Assembly: GCA_016928915.1 (NCBI GenBank)
Contig: JAFGJT010000008.1
Location: 1 to 64,000 of the forward strand
Origin: Candidatus Peregrinibacteria bacterium
Lineage (GTDB): Bacteria; Patescibacteriota; Gracilibacteria; UBA1369; PNNO01
Length of the DNA: 64,000 nucleotides
Reading direction: 5' to 3'
The notes under the pieces are model-generated. The model was not told the origin of the DNA. It searched no databases and worked only from the letters and a program-made list of their open reading frames with translations. The translations under genes were made by a program, and so were the position numbers. Shown piece by piece: positions 16,602-25,098 of the stretch. How positions within the stretch are numbered: the first letter of the stretch is position 1; every line of letters starts with the position of its first letter.

Positions 16602-19016
16602 ATGACTACTATTGAAAAATTAACAAAGCGGGATGCTGAAAAAATTTCCCGCGAAACAATTATTGCGTGGTACAGAGCCCGCAGAATGGAGAAATTTCAG
16701 GATTTAAAAGAGATTATCAAAAGCTCAAGTTATGCCGAAAGGACGGCCCTGCGCGCAAAAATCGTGGAAAACACAAGGCTGGAACTGCAAAAACATCAGC
16801 ATTTAACCGAAGCGGAACGCAGGCGCCATGCCGAAGAGTTTGCGGATTCCGTTTTTAAAGCCGCTGAAGGACGGACAAGTATTGAAAGCGTTATAAAAAA
16901 ACACGAAGGTCTTTATAATCAAGCAAATAAAGAATCGCTTTTTAAAAATTGGAAAGAAAACAATCCAAACAAAAAGCATGAAATTTTGGAAGATGATCCG
17001 AAGTATTTAGCTTTAAGGTATATTTCCGAGCCGAAAGCGAGAGCCGAGGTATGCATGCTGCTGCATATGGTTGATAAGTTTATGGGCGGCAGAAAAAAAG
17101 CGTTGGAAATTTATCATGCGTGCATGAAGGCAAGTTCTTTTGATATGAAACAATTTAGATCATATTTTTCAAGGCAGAAAACCGAAGGCAGACTTGGTTT
17201 TTGGTACGGAACAAGAGTTATCAAATTTAAACCGAAACAGGGGATACTTGCAAAACTTAAAGCAGCGTCCGCATTTAATTCCTGGCTCAATGACAACTGG
17301 GAAATTTTGGAAGGCAATATTTGGTCGGGTTACCATAAAACCATTAAAACCACCGGCTGGTGGGCTCATGATATTGACGATAAAGATTCCAAGGGATCCG
17401 TTATAGGTGGGAGTCAGGTGACCATTACCAGTAAAGATGTGGTAAAACAACTTAGAGGAGCCGGAGCATATGGCGACGAATGGCTCGGTAAGAATTTAGT
17501 TGATGCTATCCCATATATTAAGCAGGAGTTAAAAGGTACAAGCCAAAGCGTAAAGATAGGAGAAAGGGACAGCGGTCTTGATGCGGGAGCCGAACAGAAA
17601 ATTCTTGAAGCAATAGAAGAAACAAAAGATTTATCCAATAAGGTTTATAAAGAAAAAACATCCGAAGAAATGTTTAAATGGTTTGCCGCAAATGCTGTTA
17701 ATAAATGGGTGCAGCTTAATGACAAGGAGAACGGTTTAATGGTGTTTTTATATGGCCAAGGCTGCGGAAATTATTTGTACAGATACGAACCGAAACAAAA
17801 AAAGATTTATATGGTGCCGATTCAGGGCGCAAAAACGGAGGCTAAATATTACGGAGGATATATTGAGATAAAAAACAATAGGCTTGATGATACTTGGAAC
17901 GGTTTAAACGAGGCCAATATGGATAAAATGTTAAAGGCCCTTATAGATACAATGTCTTCCGCGGAAATGAATGCGGAAGCCATGGATTATAAACTTAAAA
18001 CGGAGAAACCCGAGGCCATACCCGAAACCCATAAAGCGGCGCGAACTATGGGAATGGTTGCGTCTTTGATACGAAGCGGCAAATCGGGTATTCCGAAAAA
18101 TGTTGAATATAAAAATCTGCAAACCGGATATATTGATGTTGTTCAGGAAAAGTTGAAACGGGCTTTAATGCAGCGTGGACTTAAGGATGAAACCGCGAAT
18201 GAACTTGCGATGATCAGGGCGTATGATCTTAAAAAGAAAATACTTGCGAAAATCGAAGGAGATGAGGATTTAAAGAAAGCGCTTGAAGAAAACGATAAAG
18301 AAAAAATTGAAATTATTGTTGAACATAATGACGATGTTGATGTGAAGATTGTAAATACCGGATTTTTGACATCTTTAAGGGATAAAAGGAGAAAGGCGCG
18401 AGAAGCCGCCGAAAAGGCAAAAACAAGCCCCGACAGACTGCGCGAAGAAGCAATGGATAAACTTGAGGCAAAAGTTAGAAAATATGCGGGCCCCGCAACG
18501 CCTCTTGTTATGTTTATTTTAAGAGTATTTTTTAAAGCCGATAAAAAAGTTAAAGATTTTTTTACAGGTAAGGCGGGGCCCTTTTTTGGGGCAATATTCG
18601 GCGCGCTGGGCCTTAAAAAAATCAAGGAGAAAATCGGTTCAAGGCATATTAAGGCCCGTGATCTTGATAAGCTGCCGCCGAAAGGAAAAAGCTCCTATAC
18701 ATTTAAAAAGAAAACAACTTTTGAAAGTGATGTAACTTTAAAAAATAAGAAAATCATTATACCAAAAGGAAAAGGTTTTATTCCGGGCGGCAAAATTAAA
18801 ATTATGCTTAACAACTCTTATGAAGTTGAATGCAATCCCGCAAAAAAAGACCAAATTTTAAGTAAAGGCAAATTTAACGCCAAATCATTTTTTAGAATTT
18901 TTGACCGCGATAAAGCGCAGTACATGTATCGCGACAATGAAATTGTTATTGCGGATGGTACGCGTATACCCAAAAGCACCGTAATCCCAGCGGGCGCGAA
19001 AATCCAAACAATTTAA
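16602..19016 (+). CDS. Large unknown protein, paralogue of the 741-residue neighbour
   Basis: 804 residues in three parts. The first is an N-terminal helical module (about residues 1-110; SRETIIAWYRARRMEKFQDL) that is clearly related to the start of the 1,291-residue protein encoded next. The second is the conserved central domain shared with the preceding gene (DDPKYLAL, KFMGGRKKA, GWWAHDIDDK, YGDEWLG, ERDSGL, GQGCGNYLYRY). The third is a membrane-like stretch near residues 640-680 (FFGAIFGALGLKK) with a beta-rich C-terminal domain (KKIIIPKGKGFIPGG, NEIVIADGTRIPKSTVIPAG). No known family or catalytic residues were recognised. The gene lies in the middle of the six-gene operon with 36-base and 29-base gaps on its two sides. 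Confidence 0.75.
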   Translation: MTTIEKLTKRDAEKISRETIIAWYRARRMEKFQDLKEIIKSSSYAERTALRAKIVENTRLELQKHQHLTEAERRRHAEEFADSVFKAAEGRTSIESVIKKHEGLYNQANKESLFKNWKENNPNKKHEILEDDPKYLALRYISEPKARAEVCMLLHMVDKFMGGRKKALEIYHACMKASSFDMKQFRSYFSRQKTEGRLGFWYGTRVIKFKPKQGILAKLKAASAFNSWLNDNWEILEGNIWSGYHKTIKTTGWWAHDIDDKDSKGSVIGGSQVTITSKDVVKQLRGAGAYGDEWLGKNLVDAIPYIKQELKGTSQSVKIGERDSGLDAGAEQKILEAIEETKDLSNKVYKEKTSEEMFKWFAANAVNKWVQLNDKENGLMVFLYGQGCGNYLYRYEPKQKKIYMVPIQGAKTEAKYYGGYIEIKNNRLDDTWNGLNEANMDKMLKALIDTMSSAEMNAEAMDYKLKTEKPEAIPETHKAARTMGMVASLIRSGKSGIPKNVEYKNLQTGYIDVVQEKLKRALMQRGLKDETANELAMIRAYDLKKKILAKIEGDEDLKKALEENDKEKIEIIVEHNDDVDVKIVNTGFLTSLRDKRRKAREAAEKAKTSPDRLREEAMDKLEAKVRKYAGPATPLVMFILRVFFKADKKVKDFFTGKAGPFFGAIFGALGLKKIKEKIGSRHIKARDLDKLPPKGKSSYTFKKKTTFESDVTLKNKKIIIPKGKGFIPGGKIKIMLNNSYEVECNPAKKDQILSKGKFNAKSFFRIFDRDKAQYMYRDNEIVIADGTRIPKSTVIPAGAKIQTI

Positions 19017-19045
19017 ATAATTTTAAATAAATAACCAAAACAAAT

Positions 19046-22000
19046 ATGTCTACGAAAGCAACAGTAAAAGAAAAAATCAAAAAAACATTTGAAAATGTTG
19101 ATGCCAAACCGCTTACCCGGATTGAAAGGGATAAACTTTCAAGAGAGGTGATTTTGGGATGGTATAAGGCGAACAGGCTTGAAAAATTAAAAGCCCTTCA
19201 GTATGAACTTATCGCCATGACTTTAAGCGAACGCGATAAAGTAAAGGAAAAAATTTTAGCGAACACAAAAAAAGAGCTCGCCAAAGAAAAAGAGCTTACA
19301 GCTGCGGAAAAAGAAAAAAGAGCCGAGCAGTTCGCGCAGGATGTAATTAACATTGCCGACGGAAAAGGACACATTGAAAAAATAGCTAAAAGGTATAACC
19401 AACAGGCGGAGCAGGAAAAAATGTTTTACGCGCATCTTAAGACTTTTGTCGGCAAAAACAAGGAACGAAAGCAGCTTCAGGGGCTTGCCAAACAAAAACA
19501 GGTTAAAGAACTTATAGATATCGTTAAGCAGAATAATCCCGCTTTGGGCAAGAACATTGATATGGCAATAAAAGACGGCAATATGGATGAATTTAAAAAA
19601 ATGCTTGCGCAAGGTTCGCAAATGGGTGGGATTTTTAAGTTTTCACCGGACGATGTTGAACAGTATCTTTCAGCGGCCGTGCTAGGGGACGGCTTTAAAA
19701 GTAAAATCGGGTGGGGGCCCGCTGATACTCTTTTAAATCACTGGGACAAATTTAGAAAAATCGGGCATTCATATGTTTTAAAAAAATGTGTTAAGCAGAT
19801 GAGTACACCCGAGGTGAAAATCCCGTTTATGCTTGTTTTACAGCTTTCCAACCTTACGCTTGCGAAGTTAAAAGAAATGGACGGATTAATGCAGTCAAAA
19901 AAATATCTTTTGGAAAATAAAGATAAAAAAACCGTCCTTGATTTGAAAAGGTTAAAATTTATTGAATTGCTGCATGTTTTTAGAGAAAAACTTGAACAAA
20001 GAATCGCAGAAAAGCAGATCGCGGAAAAGTATCAGCCCTTATTAAGGAAATATCTTGAGCAGAAAAATTTGCCTCAGCAGGAGGTTGATAAAATCGTTTT
20101 AAATTCAAAAATTGATGACTTAAGGGTTCTTCATATATTGGACATTGCATATGAGACCGAAGGAAGGGAGGGCGAATGGTTTATTCATGCGCTGTCACGT
20201 TCAAAAACAATGTGGCGTGCTTATAAAGTTATGTTCAGGGAGTCGGCAAGCGTACAGAGAACTTATGCGGCGTATCATTATAACCGTCTGGTTAACCGCG
20301 AAGTTATGAAGTTTAGAAGCCAGTCAAAAAAATGGGGTATGGAACAGATCGGCAAAGAAATTGATAAACTTGAAAAGAAAGCCGCTATAAGACCTCAGTC
20401 CGAAATGATCCATTACGAAAGCACAAAAGTTCTGGATCAAGAAATGCTCCATCACGACAATACCGTTAAGCAGTATCATCTGCTTTCCGTACGGACCAGC
20501 CAGATTATGACAAAACAGGCAAAAGAACTTTTAGGTATTACAAAATCCATTGAAGCCCTGCGAAATTCCGAAGGCGGCAAATTTTTAACATCTTCGCTGG
20601 AAAGCATGAAAACCGGGGATGTTGACGGAATTTTAAAAAAACTTCATCCGGAAAAAACAGCAGCCGAACTTGCAGGTTTTAAAAGAAAGATGACAGGTAT
20701 GGATTTGATAAGAGCTTATACCGAAAAAGCGGTTGAATTTAAAACAATGCAGGATACAACGCGTGCCAGATTCGCCGTTCTTTCAAACAATATTGAAAAA
20801 GGCATAGGCCAGTTTGACAGGCAGTGGGAAGCCACTGTTGAGGCGCATAAAGGCAAAAGAAAACTTCAGCAGATTGAAAAAGGCATTCAGGAAATCGGTG
20901 AAAGGCAGAGGCCGAGTGCATACTGGGCGAAAAAATTGGCATTGCCGGCCGTATTTTTGGGTTATGAAGGATACAGAGCCGTTACCGGGAAACAAAAGGC
21001 CCAGGAAATGGTATGGAACATGGGTGAAGCCATAGGCGGATTTGTTCCCGTACTGGGAACAGCTTTGGATTTTAGGGCCGCTATTAAAGGAACAACTTTA
21101 GCCGGGAAAAGGCTTTCATGGAAAGAAAGAGGCGTACATGTGCTGTTTGCCGGTGTGGGGCTTATTGCCGACGGAGCAATGATTCTTGGCGGGCTTGGCG
21201 CAGCGCTGCGTGCGGGTATCGGAGGTTTGCGTACGGGAAGAAGAGCACTTGAAATCGGGCGCAACGCAAAAACAATAAATCAGATTGCAAATATAAATCA
21301 GGGAGCTACATGGGTGCAGAGAATGGGAGGCAGAGTTGCTTCGTTTTTTAACAAAGCTCATAAAGCCGAGACCGCAACAGATGCCTTAATAACGGCCAGG
21401 GCTTACGGTCAGGCAAATATTGTAAGCAGATTAAAAAAACTGGATGCCGCTGCTTTTGGAAAACTGGATGATGTTGCTGATCTTAAAGGTCTTGATGCAA
21501 TAATTGACGCAGCCAAAATGCAGGGCAAATCATCAAGAGAAATTGAGCTCTTGATGCAGTACAGAAAAACTTTTGAGGCTGCCGGAGGAGTTAGTTATAT
21601 AAAAATGTTCAGAAAAACCGGCCGCACTCTTGAAGTACCCCAGAATATAATCGGCAGGACATGGCTTAGAACAAAACAGGCTTTTCAGGAAGCAAAATCG
21701 TGGTTTATGGGTATAGGCGTTCCCGCGGAAACTTTGCGTGAATACGAAAGAACGTTTGATGTTGTACAGACCGCACGAAATGCCAAAGAAAAGGCTGTAA
21801 CAAATCTTACTGAAACTCTCGGCAAACTTGGATCAAAAGAAAAAGAAGCATTAAGGCTTAAAAAACAAATCACGGATAAAGTTAAGGGAGGAGCCGGCGC
21901 GGATTATGTAAAGGCGGTTGATGAATTATCCGAAGCCACAAAGAAACATCAGGCTTTAACTGACCAGTATAAATTATATAATCAGCATAAAAAGATTTTG

Positions 22001-22921
22001 AAAAAGGCACTGGACGGTAAAAAGGTTAATCCCGTTGACCTTGAAGCCGCAAAAAGAGCATTTAATTTACCCGCTTTAAAAAGCCCAACTGTTTCAAGTG
22101 GTGATTTGAATCATGTTGAAACAATAATCAAGAATCACGGCAAAAAAACCGCAAGCGCAAATAAAACCGTTAAAACAACTAAAAGTGAGGTTGAGCGAAC
22201 AGGCAAATCCCTTGGGAATAAACCCGCGAATCAAAAATGGAAAAATGAATTTGATGAAGCAAACACGGAATTGCAAAAACTTCAGCACCAGAAAACTGCA
22301 AACAAAGATATTATAAGAGCCCAAAATCAGGTTATTGAAACCGCAAGTTCAACAAGGTCCATGATTGAAATGGAAATGATGGCCAAAGCGGACGCGTGGG
22401 TATCGCGCAGCCATTTAATGTCAACCGCGGCAAAATATCTGCAGATAGGCGGTATGGCGAGTGTTGGTTTGTGGGCCGTATCAGCGGGCAAATTCGGTGC
22501 GGCAGAACAAATTAAGGTTGCAGGTGCGGCAGCGGCTGCGGGCGGAACGGTAGTTGGTAAAGTTGGCGAAGAGATCTTTATTAAAGATCATTCTCCTTCT
22601 CCTGCAATTGACAACATAGTTGAAAATCATGTCGCAAACATTGCGCGAAAACAAAAATACAAGGGCATGCTTGATCAAATGACCAAAAAAGGCGAGGATG
22701 TTGATCAGTATTTTATAAGGCACTGGCAGGATGAGCAGGTGCAGGAACTTGCGCGGGAAAGAGGTCTTTATGAAAAGATTCAGGAAAAACTTTCAAAAAT
22801 GGGCGGTGCTGTAAAAGAAGGTGCTTACGGCGTGCGCGGCTTTTTAAAAGGCGCCGCAACAAAAATTGAGGTGACAGCCTCGGATGCGGCAAAAAAAGTT
22901 AAGGAAAAAATGGGCGGATAA
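19046..22921 (+). CDS. Giant helical/membrane protein with pre-toxin-like segment
   Basis: 1,291 residues. Residues about 20-115 repeat the N-terminal module of the 804-residue protein (LSREVILGWYKANRLEKLKAL; AEKEKRAEQFAQDVINIADG). A long helical region follows. Around residues 665-727 there is a hydrophobic segment: GFVPVLGTALDFRAAIKG, then TTLAGKRLSWKERGVHVLFA, then GVGLIADGAMILGGLGAAL. This closely resembles the pre-toxin TG-type linker found just before C-terminal toxin domains in polymorphic toxins. About 560 residues follow, including coiled coil and a second hydrophobic block near the C-terminus (GGMASVGLWAVSAGKFGAAEQI). I recognise no toxin fold at the C-terminus. Full length and in frame; function unknown. 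Confidence 0.75.
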   Translation: MSTKATVKEKIKKTFENVDAKPLTRIERDKLSREVILGWYKANRLEKLKALQYELIAMTLSERDKVKEKILANTKKELAKEKELTAAEKEKRAEQFAQDVINIADGKGHIEKIAKRYNQQAEQEKMFYAHLKTFVGKNKERKQLQGLAKQKQVKELIDIVKQNNPALGKNIDMAIKDGNMDEFKKMLAQGSQMGGIFKFSPDDVEQYLSAAVLGDGFKSKIGWGPADTLLNHWDKFRKIGHSYVLKKCVKQMSTPEVKIPFMLVLQLSNLTLAKLKEMDGLMQSKKYLLENKDKKTVLDLKRLKFIELLHVFREKLEQRIAEKQIAEKYQPLLRKYLEQKNLPQQEVDKIVLNSKIDDLRVLHILDIAYETEGREGEWFIHALSRSKTMWRAYKVMFRESASVQRTYAAYHYNRLVNREVMKFRSQSKKWGMEQIGKEIDKLEKKAAIRPQSEMIHYESTKVLDQEMLHHDNTVKQYHLLSVRTSQIMTKQAKELLGITKSIEALRNSEGGKFLTSSLESMKTGDVDGILKKLHPEKTAAELAGFKRKMTGMDLIRAYTEKAVEFKTMQDTTRARFAVLSNNIEKGIGQFDRQWEATVEAHKGKRKLQQIEKGIQEIGERQRPSAYWAKKLALPAVFLGYEGYRAVTGKQKAQEMVWNMGEAIGGFVPVLGTALDFRAAIKGTTLAGKRLSWKERGVHVLFAGVGLIADGAMILGGLGAALRAGIGGLRTGRRALEIGRNAKTINQIANINQGATWVQRMGGRVASFFNKAHKAETATDALITARAYGQANIVSRLKKLDAAAFGKLDDVADLKGLDAIIDAAKMQGKSSREIELLMQYRKTFEAAGGVSYIKMFRKTGRTLEVPQNIIGRTWLRTKQAFQEAKSWFMGIGVPAETLREYERTFDVVQTARNAKEKAVTNLTETLGKLGSKEKEALRLKKQITDKVKGGAGADYVKAVDELSEATKKHQALTDQYKLYNQHKKILKKALDGKKVNPVDLEAAKRAFNLPALKSPTVSSGDLNHVETIIKNHGKKTASANKTVKTTKSEVERTGKSLGNKPANQKWKNEFDEANTELQKLQHQKTANKDIIRAQNQVIETASSTRSMIEMEMMAKADAWVSRSHLMSTAAKYLQIGGMASVGLWAVSAGKFGAAEQIKVAGAAAAAGGTVVGKVGEEIFIKDHSPSPAIDNIVENHVANIARKQKYKGMLDQMTKKGEDVDQYFIRHWQDEQVQELARERGLYEKIQEKLSKMGGAVKEGAYGVRGFLKGAATKIEVTASDAAKKVKEKMGG

Positions 22922-22947
22922 TTCTTTATTTTTTAACAACTACAAAT

Positions 22948-23184
22948 ATGTTTACACTATTACTCAAAAACAACATCGGCAAAATAATAATCATGGTTTT
23001 GGTGCGGGCAGTTGAAATCACGGTGCTTTATTTTTTAAGCTTATGGATATGGAGCAAAATGCCCGAACCTTACAGAATGATTACTATTGTGCTGTTGGCT
23101 GTTGCCTATGCGGCGTATTTTATTGTCGCGCTGATTAACGACTATAAATATATATATAACAACTACGATGAGCCGGTTGTGTAA
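22948..23184 (+). CDS. Small membrane protein with two transmembrane helices
   Basis: 78 residues with two hydrophobic helices (IIIMVLVRAVEITVLYFLSLWIW and MITIVLLAVAYAAYFIVALI) joined by a short loop, and a Tyr/Asp-rich tail (NDYKYIYNNYDE). It is the last gene of the operon that starts at 10,142 and lies 26 bases after the 1,291-residue gene. No family recognised. Its place suggests it works with the large proteins, perhaps as a membrane partner. Confidence 0.7.
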   Translation: MFTLLLKNNIGKIIIMVLVRAVEITVLYFLSLWIWSKMPEPYRMITIVLLAVAYAAYFIVALINDYKYIYNNYDEPVV

Positions 23185-23245
23185 AACGACGCCTTAGCGG
23201 CGGAAGAGTTTAAGAAGGTACGGAAATTTTATTGCTTATAAAGAG

Positions 23246-23276
23246 TCCATCCCGTAAAATGCGGGGTGGATTTTTT
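23246..23276 (+). terminator. Intrinsic terminator of the giant-protein operon
   Basis: TCCATCCCG (23246-23254) pairs with CGGGGTGGA (23262-23270) in nine pairs with one G-T, around a seven-base loop, and six T follow. It ends the six-gene operon and lies only 13 bases before ndk, so it could also act as a leader hairpin for ndk. Confidence 0.75.
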
Positions 23277-23289
23277 AACAAACAATAAT

Positions 23290-23769
23290 ATGATTTTTGA
23301 CGGTGTCCGCGAAAAAACCCTTGTGCTTGTAAAGCCCGACGCCATACAAAGAGGCTTAATCGGCGAAATTGTTGCCCGTTTTGAAAGAAAAGGTTTAAAG
23401 CTTGTTGGAATTAAAATGATGAACCTTAATGACGAAGTTTTAAAAGAACATTACGCCCATCTTGCCGACAAACCGTTTTTTGCAAGTCTGAAAAATTTTA
23501 TGAAAAGTTCGCCGGTAATCGCAATGTGCTGGGAAGGGCTTGAAGTTGTAAGCGCGGTGCGTTTGTTATGCGGCATCACCAAAGCACGGGCCGCCGAAGC
23601 CGGTTCAATCCGCGGAGATTTTGCAATGAGCGTTTCGTGCAATGTGGTGCATGCGTCCGATACCGTTGATAACGCGAAACGGGAAGTTGCAAGGTTTTTT
23701 ACGGAAGACGAATTGCAGGATTACAGAAAGTCGGAATATGAGCATGTTTATGCAGAGGACGAGAGATGA
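23290..23769 (+). CDS. ndk: Nucleoside diphosphate kinase
   Basis: 159 residues, slightly longer than the usual 135-150. It moves the gamma phosphate of ATP to other nucleoside diphosphates through a phospho-histidine. The signature is complete: EKTLVLVKPDAIQRGLIGEI at the start, the catalytic His121 in CNVVHASDT, and RGDFA before it. The ATG at 23290 was chosen because the alternative GTG at 23266 lies inside the terminator hairpin. In E. coli-type enzymes the motif reads NxxHGSD; here Ala replaces Gly after the His. It is followed by the folate genes. Confidence 0.96.
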   Translation: MIFDGVREKTLVLVKPDAIQRGLIGEIVARFERKGLKLVGIKMMNLNDEVLKEHYAHLADKPFFASLKNFMKSSPVIAMCWEGLEVVSAVRLLCGITKARAAEAGSIRGDFAMSVSCNVVHASDTVDNAKREVARFFTEDELQDYRKSEYEHVYAEDER

Positions 23770-23780
23770 TTTTTAGTAGA

Positions 23781-23834
23781 ACCATCCGATGGTTTGCAAC
23801 CATCCGATGGTCTTTAACCATCCGATGGTGCTTC
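23781..23834 (+). repeat. Three tandem 18-bp repeats over the folP start
   Basis: The 13-mer ACCATCCGATGGT occurs at 23781-23793, 23799-23811 and 23817-23829, exactly 18 bases apart. Each copy can fold into a five-base-pair hairpin (ACCAT/ATGGT) and contains an ATG in the folP frame. Read as protein, this gives the repeated NHPMV start of FolP. Confidence 0.85.
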
Positions 23835-24664
23835 AAAGCCGCAATAAAGTTTTGCCTTTAAATAAGCCGATTGTCATGGGCGTTCTTAATCTCACCCCGG
23901 ATTCTTTTTCGGACGGCGGCAGGTTTTTTGACAAACATAAAGCAGTTGCGCGCTTTGAGCAGATGATTGCCGAAGGAGCTGATATTATAGATTTAGGCGC
24001 CGAATCAACCGGCCCGGGATCAAAAGAAGTTTCGCAGGATGAAGAATCGGCAAGAATTATTCCTGTTATCAAAACGGTTCGTAAACTGTCGGATATCTGG
24101 ATTTCAATTGACACTTATAAATCCGAAGTTGCGGAAATGGCTCTTAAAGCCGGCGCCGATATGGTAAACGATGTCCTCGCTCTGCGCGGCGACAACCGGA
24201 TGGCTGAAGTTATCTCTAAACATAACGTGCCCGTTGTTCTGATGTATTCCAAAGACGCAACCGGCCGGACAACAGGCGCAAAAAAAGAGTATAAAGATGT
24301 AATTGGGTATATTAATAATTTTTTTGAGGAGAGAATAAAATTCGCACAGAGCAGCGGCATCAAAAAAGAACAGATAATTCTTGACCCGGGGCAGGGGGCT
24401 TTTGTAAGCGGCGAGCCAAAATATTCGTTTCAAATATTAAAACGTCTTAAAGAATTTAGTGATTTTAAACTCCCAATTTTAATCGGTCCCTCAAGAAAAT
24501 CTTTTATCGGGCTCACTTTAAACCTTCCGCTTCATGAAAGGCTTGAAGGTTCGCTTGCGTGCGCGGCGGTTGCTTTAATGAACGGCGCAAAAATAATCCG
24601 CGCGCATGATGTTAAAGCCACCCGAAGAGTTGTTGATATGGTGCATGCAATTATTTCAAGCTGA
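23789..24664 (+). CDS. folP: Dihydropteroate synthase
   Basis: About 280-291 residues. It condenses para-aminobenzoate with hydroxymethyl-dihydropterin diphosphate in folate synthesis, in the cytoplasm. Family signatures are all present: VMGVLNLTPDSFSDGG, DLGAESTGPGS, SIDTYK, ILDPGQGAF, GPSRKSFIG and the final RAHDVKAT. The start is ambiguous: three in-frame ATGs (23789, 23807, 23825) come from an 18-bp tandem repeat, and the conserved domain begins only about 25 residues after the first. The last ATG (23825) would be enough. The neighbours complete the pathway: a PTPS/QueD-like gene and folK. Confidence 0.95.
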   Translation: MVCNHPMVFNHPMVLQSRNKVLPLNKPIVMGVLNLTPDSFSDGGRFFDKHKAVARFEQMIAEGADIIDLGAESTGPGSKEVSQDEESARIIPVIKTVRKLSDIWISIDTYKSEVAEMALKAGADMVNDVLALRGDNRMAEVISKHNVPVVLMYSKDATGRTTGAKKEYKDVIGYINNFFEERIKFAQSSGIKKEQIILDPGQGAFVSGEPKYSFQILKRLKEFSDFKLPILIGPSRKSFIGLTLNLPLHERLEGSLACAAVALMNGAKIIRAHDVKATRRVVDMVHAIISS

Positions 24665-24681
24665 TAAATCCAAAGTTTTAT

Positions 24682-24711
24682 TTGCATATTTATTATTTTT
24701 AGACCTATATT
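24682..24711 (+). promoter_or_regulatory. Possible promoter before the QueD-like gene
   Basis: TTGCAT (24682-24687) and TATATT (24706-24711) are separated by 18 bases and lie about 25 bases before the ATG at 24736. Found by eye only. Confidence 0.35.
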
Positions 24712-24735
24712 TAACCTGTAATAACAATTGGTTAA

Positions 24736-25089
24736 ATGTTTGTTACGAAAGAGTTTACATTTGATGCGGCGCACAAACTTATTGATTATCACGGCAAGTG
24801 CGAGCACCTGCACGGGCATACTTATAAACTGCACGTGACTGTTGAAGGCAAAATTAAGAAAAACGGGCTGGTTGTTGATTTCCTTGATCTTAAAAAATTT
24901 GTTAATGACAAAGTTCTTGCAAAACTTGATCATTCCTATTTAAATGATTTTTTTAAAAATCCGTCGGCTGAAAATATTGTTAAATGGATTTGGACCCGGC
25001 TTAAAGATATAAAAAAATATAATGTTAAATTGTATGAGATTGTTTTATGGGAAAATCCGACTTCGTTTGTAACTTACCGCGGCAAATAA
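24736..25089 (+). CDS. queD: 6-pyruvoyl-tetrahydropterin synthase / QueD-family protein
   Basis: 117 residues, typical length. The zinc-binding histidines are His13 (FDAAHKL), His26 and His28 (HLHGH), and the catalytic-type Cys22 sits in CEHLHGH. The middle (LDHSYLND, NPSAENIVKWIW) and the end (ENPTSFVTYRG) match E. coli QueD closely. QueD makes 6-carboxy-tetrahydropterin for queuosine; relatives (PTPS-III) replace FolB in folate synthesis. The motif here is the QueD/PTPS form CxxxHGH, not the CxxExHGH form reported for PTPS-III, yet the gene lies between folP and folK. Either role is possible, and the neighbourhood favours pterin supply for folate. Confidence 0.85.
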   Translation: MFVTKEFTFDAAHKLIDYHGKCEHLHGHTYKLHVTVEGKIKKNGLVVDFLDLKKFVNDKVLAKLDHSYLNDFFKNPSAENIVKWIWTRLKDIKKYNVKLYEIVLWENPTSFVTYRGK

Positions 25090-25098
25090 CGTAAATTT

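Noticed and set aside
15353-18625. Minus-strand open frames opposite the 741- and 804-residue genes
   Set aside because: Shadows of Lys/Glu-rich coding sequence on the other strand; Ser/Phe-rich translation typical of antisense.
23781-23834. Possible CRISPR array
   Set aside because: Only three 13-mers at an 18-base period, no unique spacers and no cas genes.
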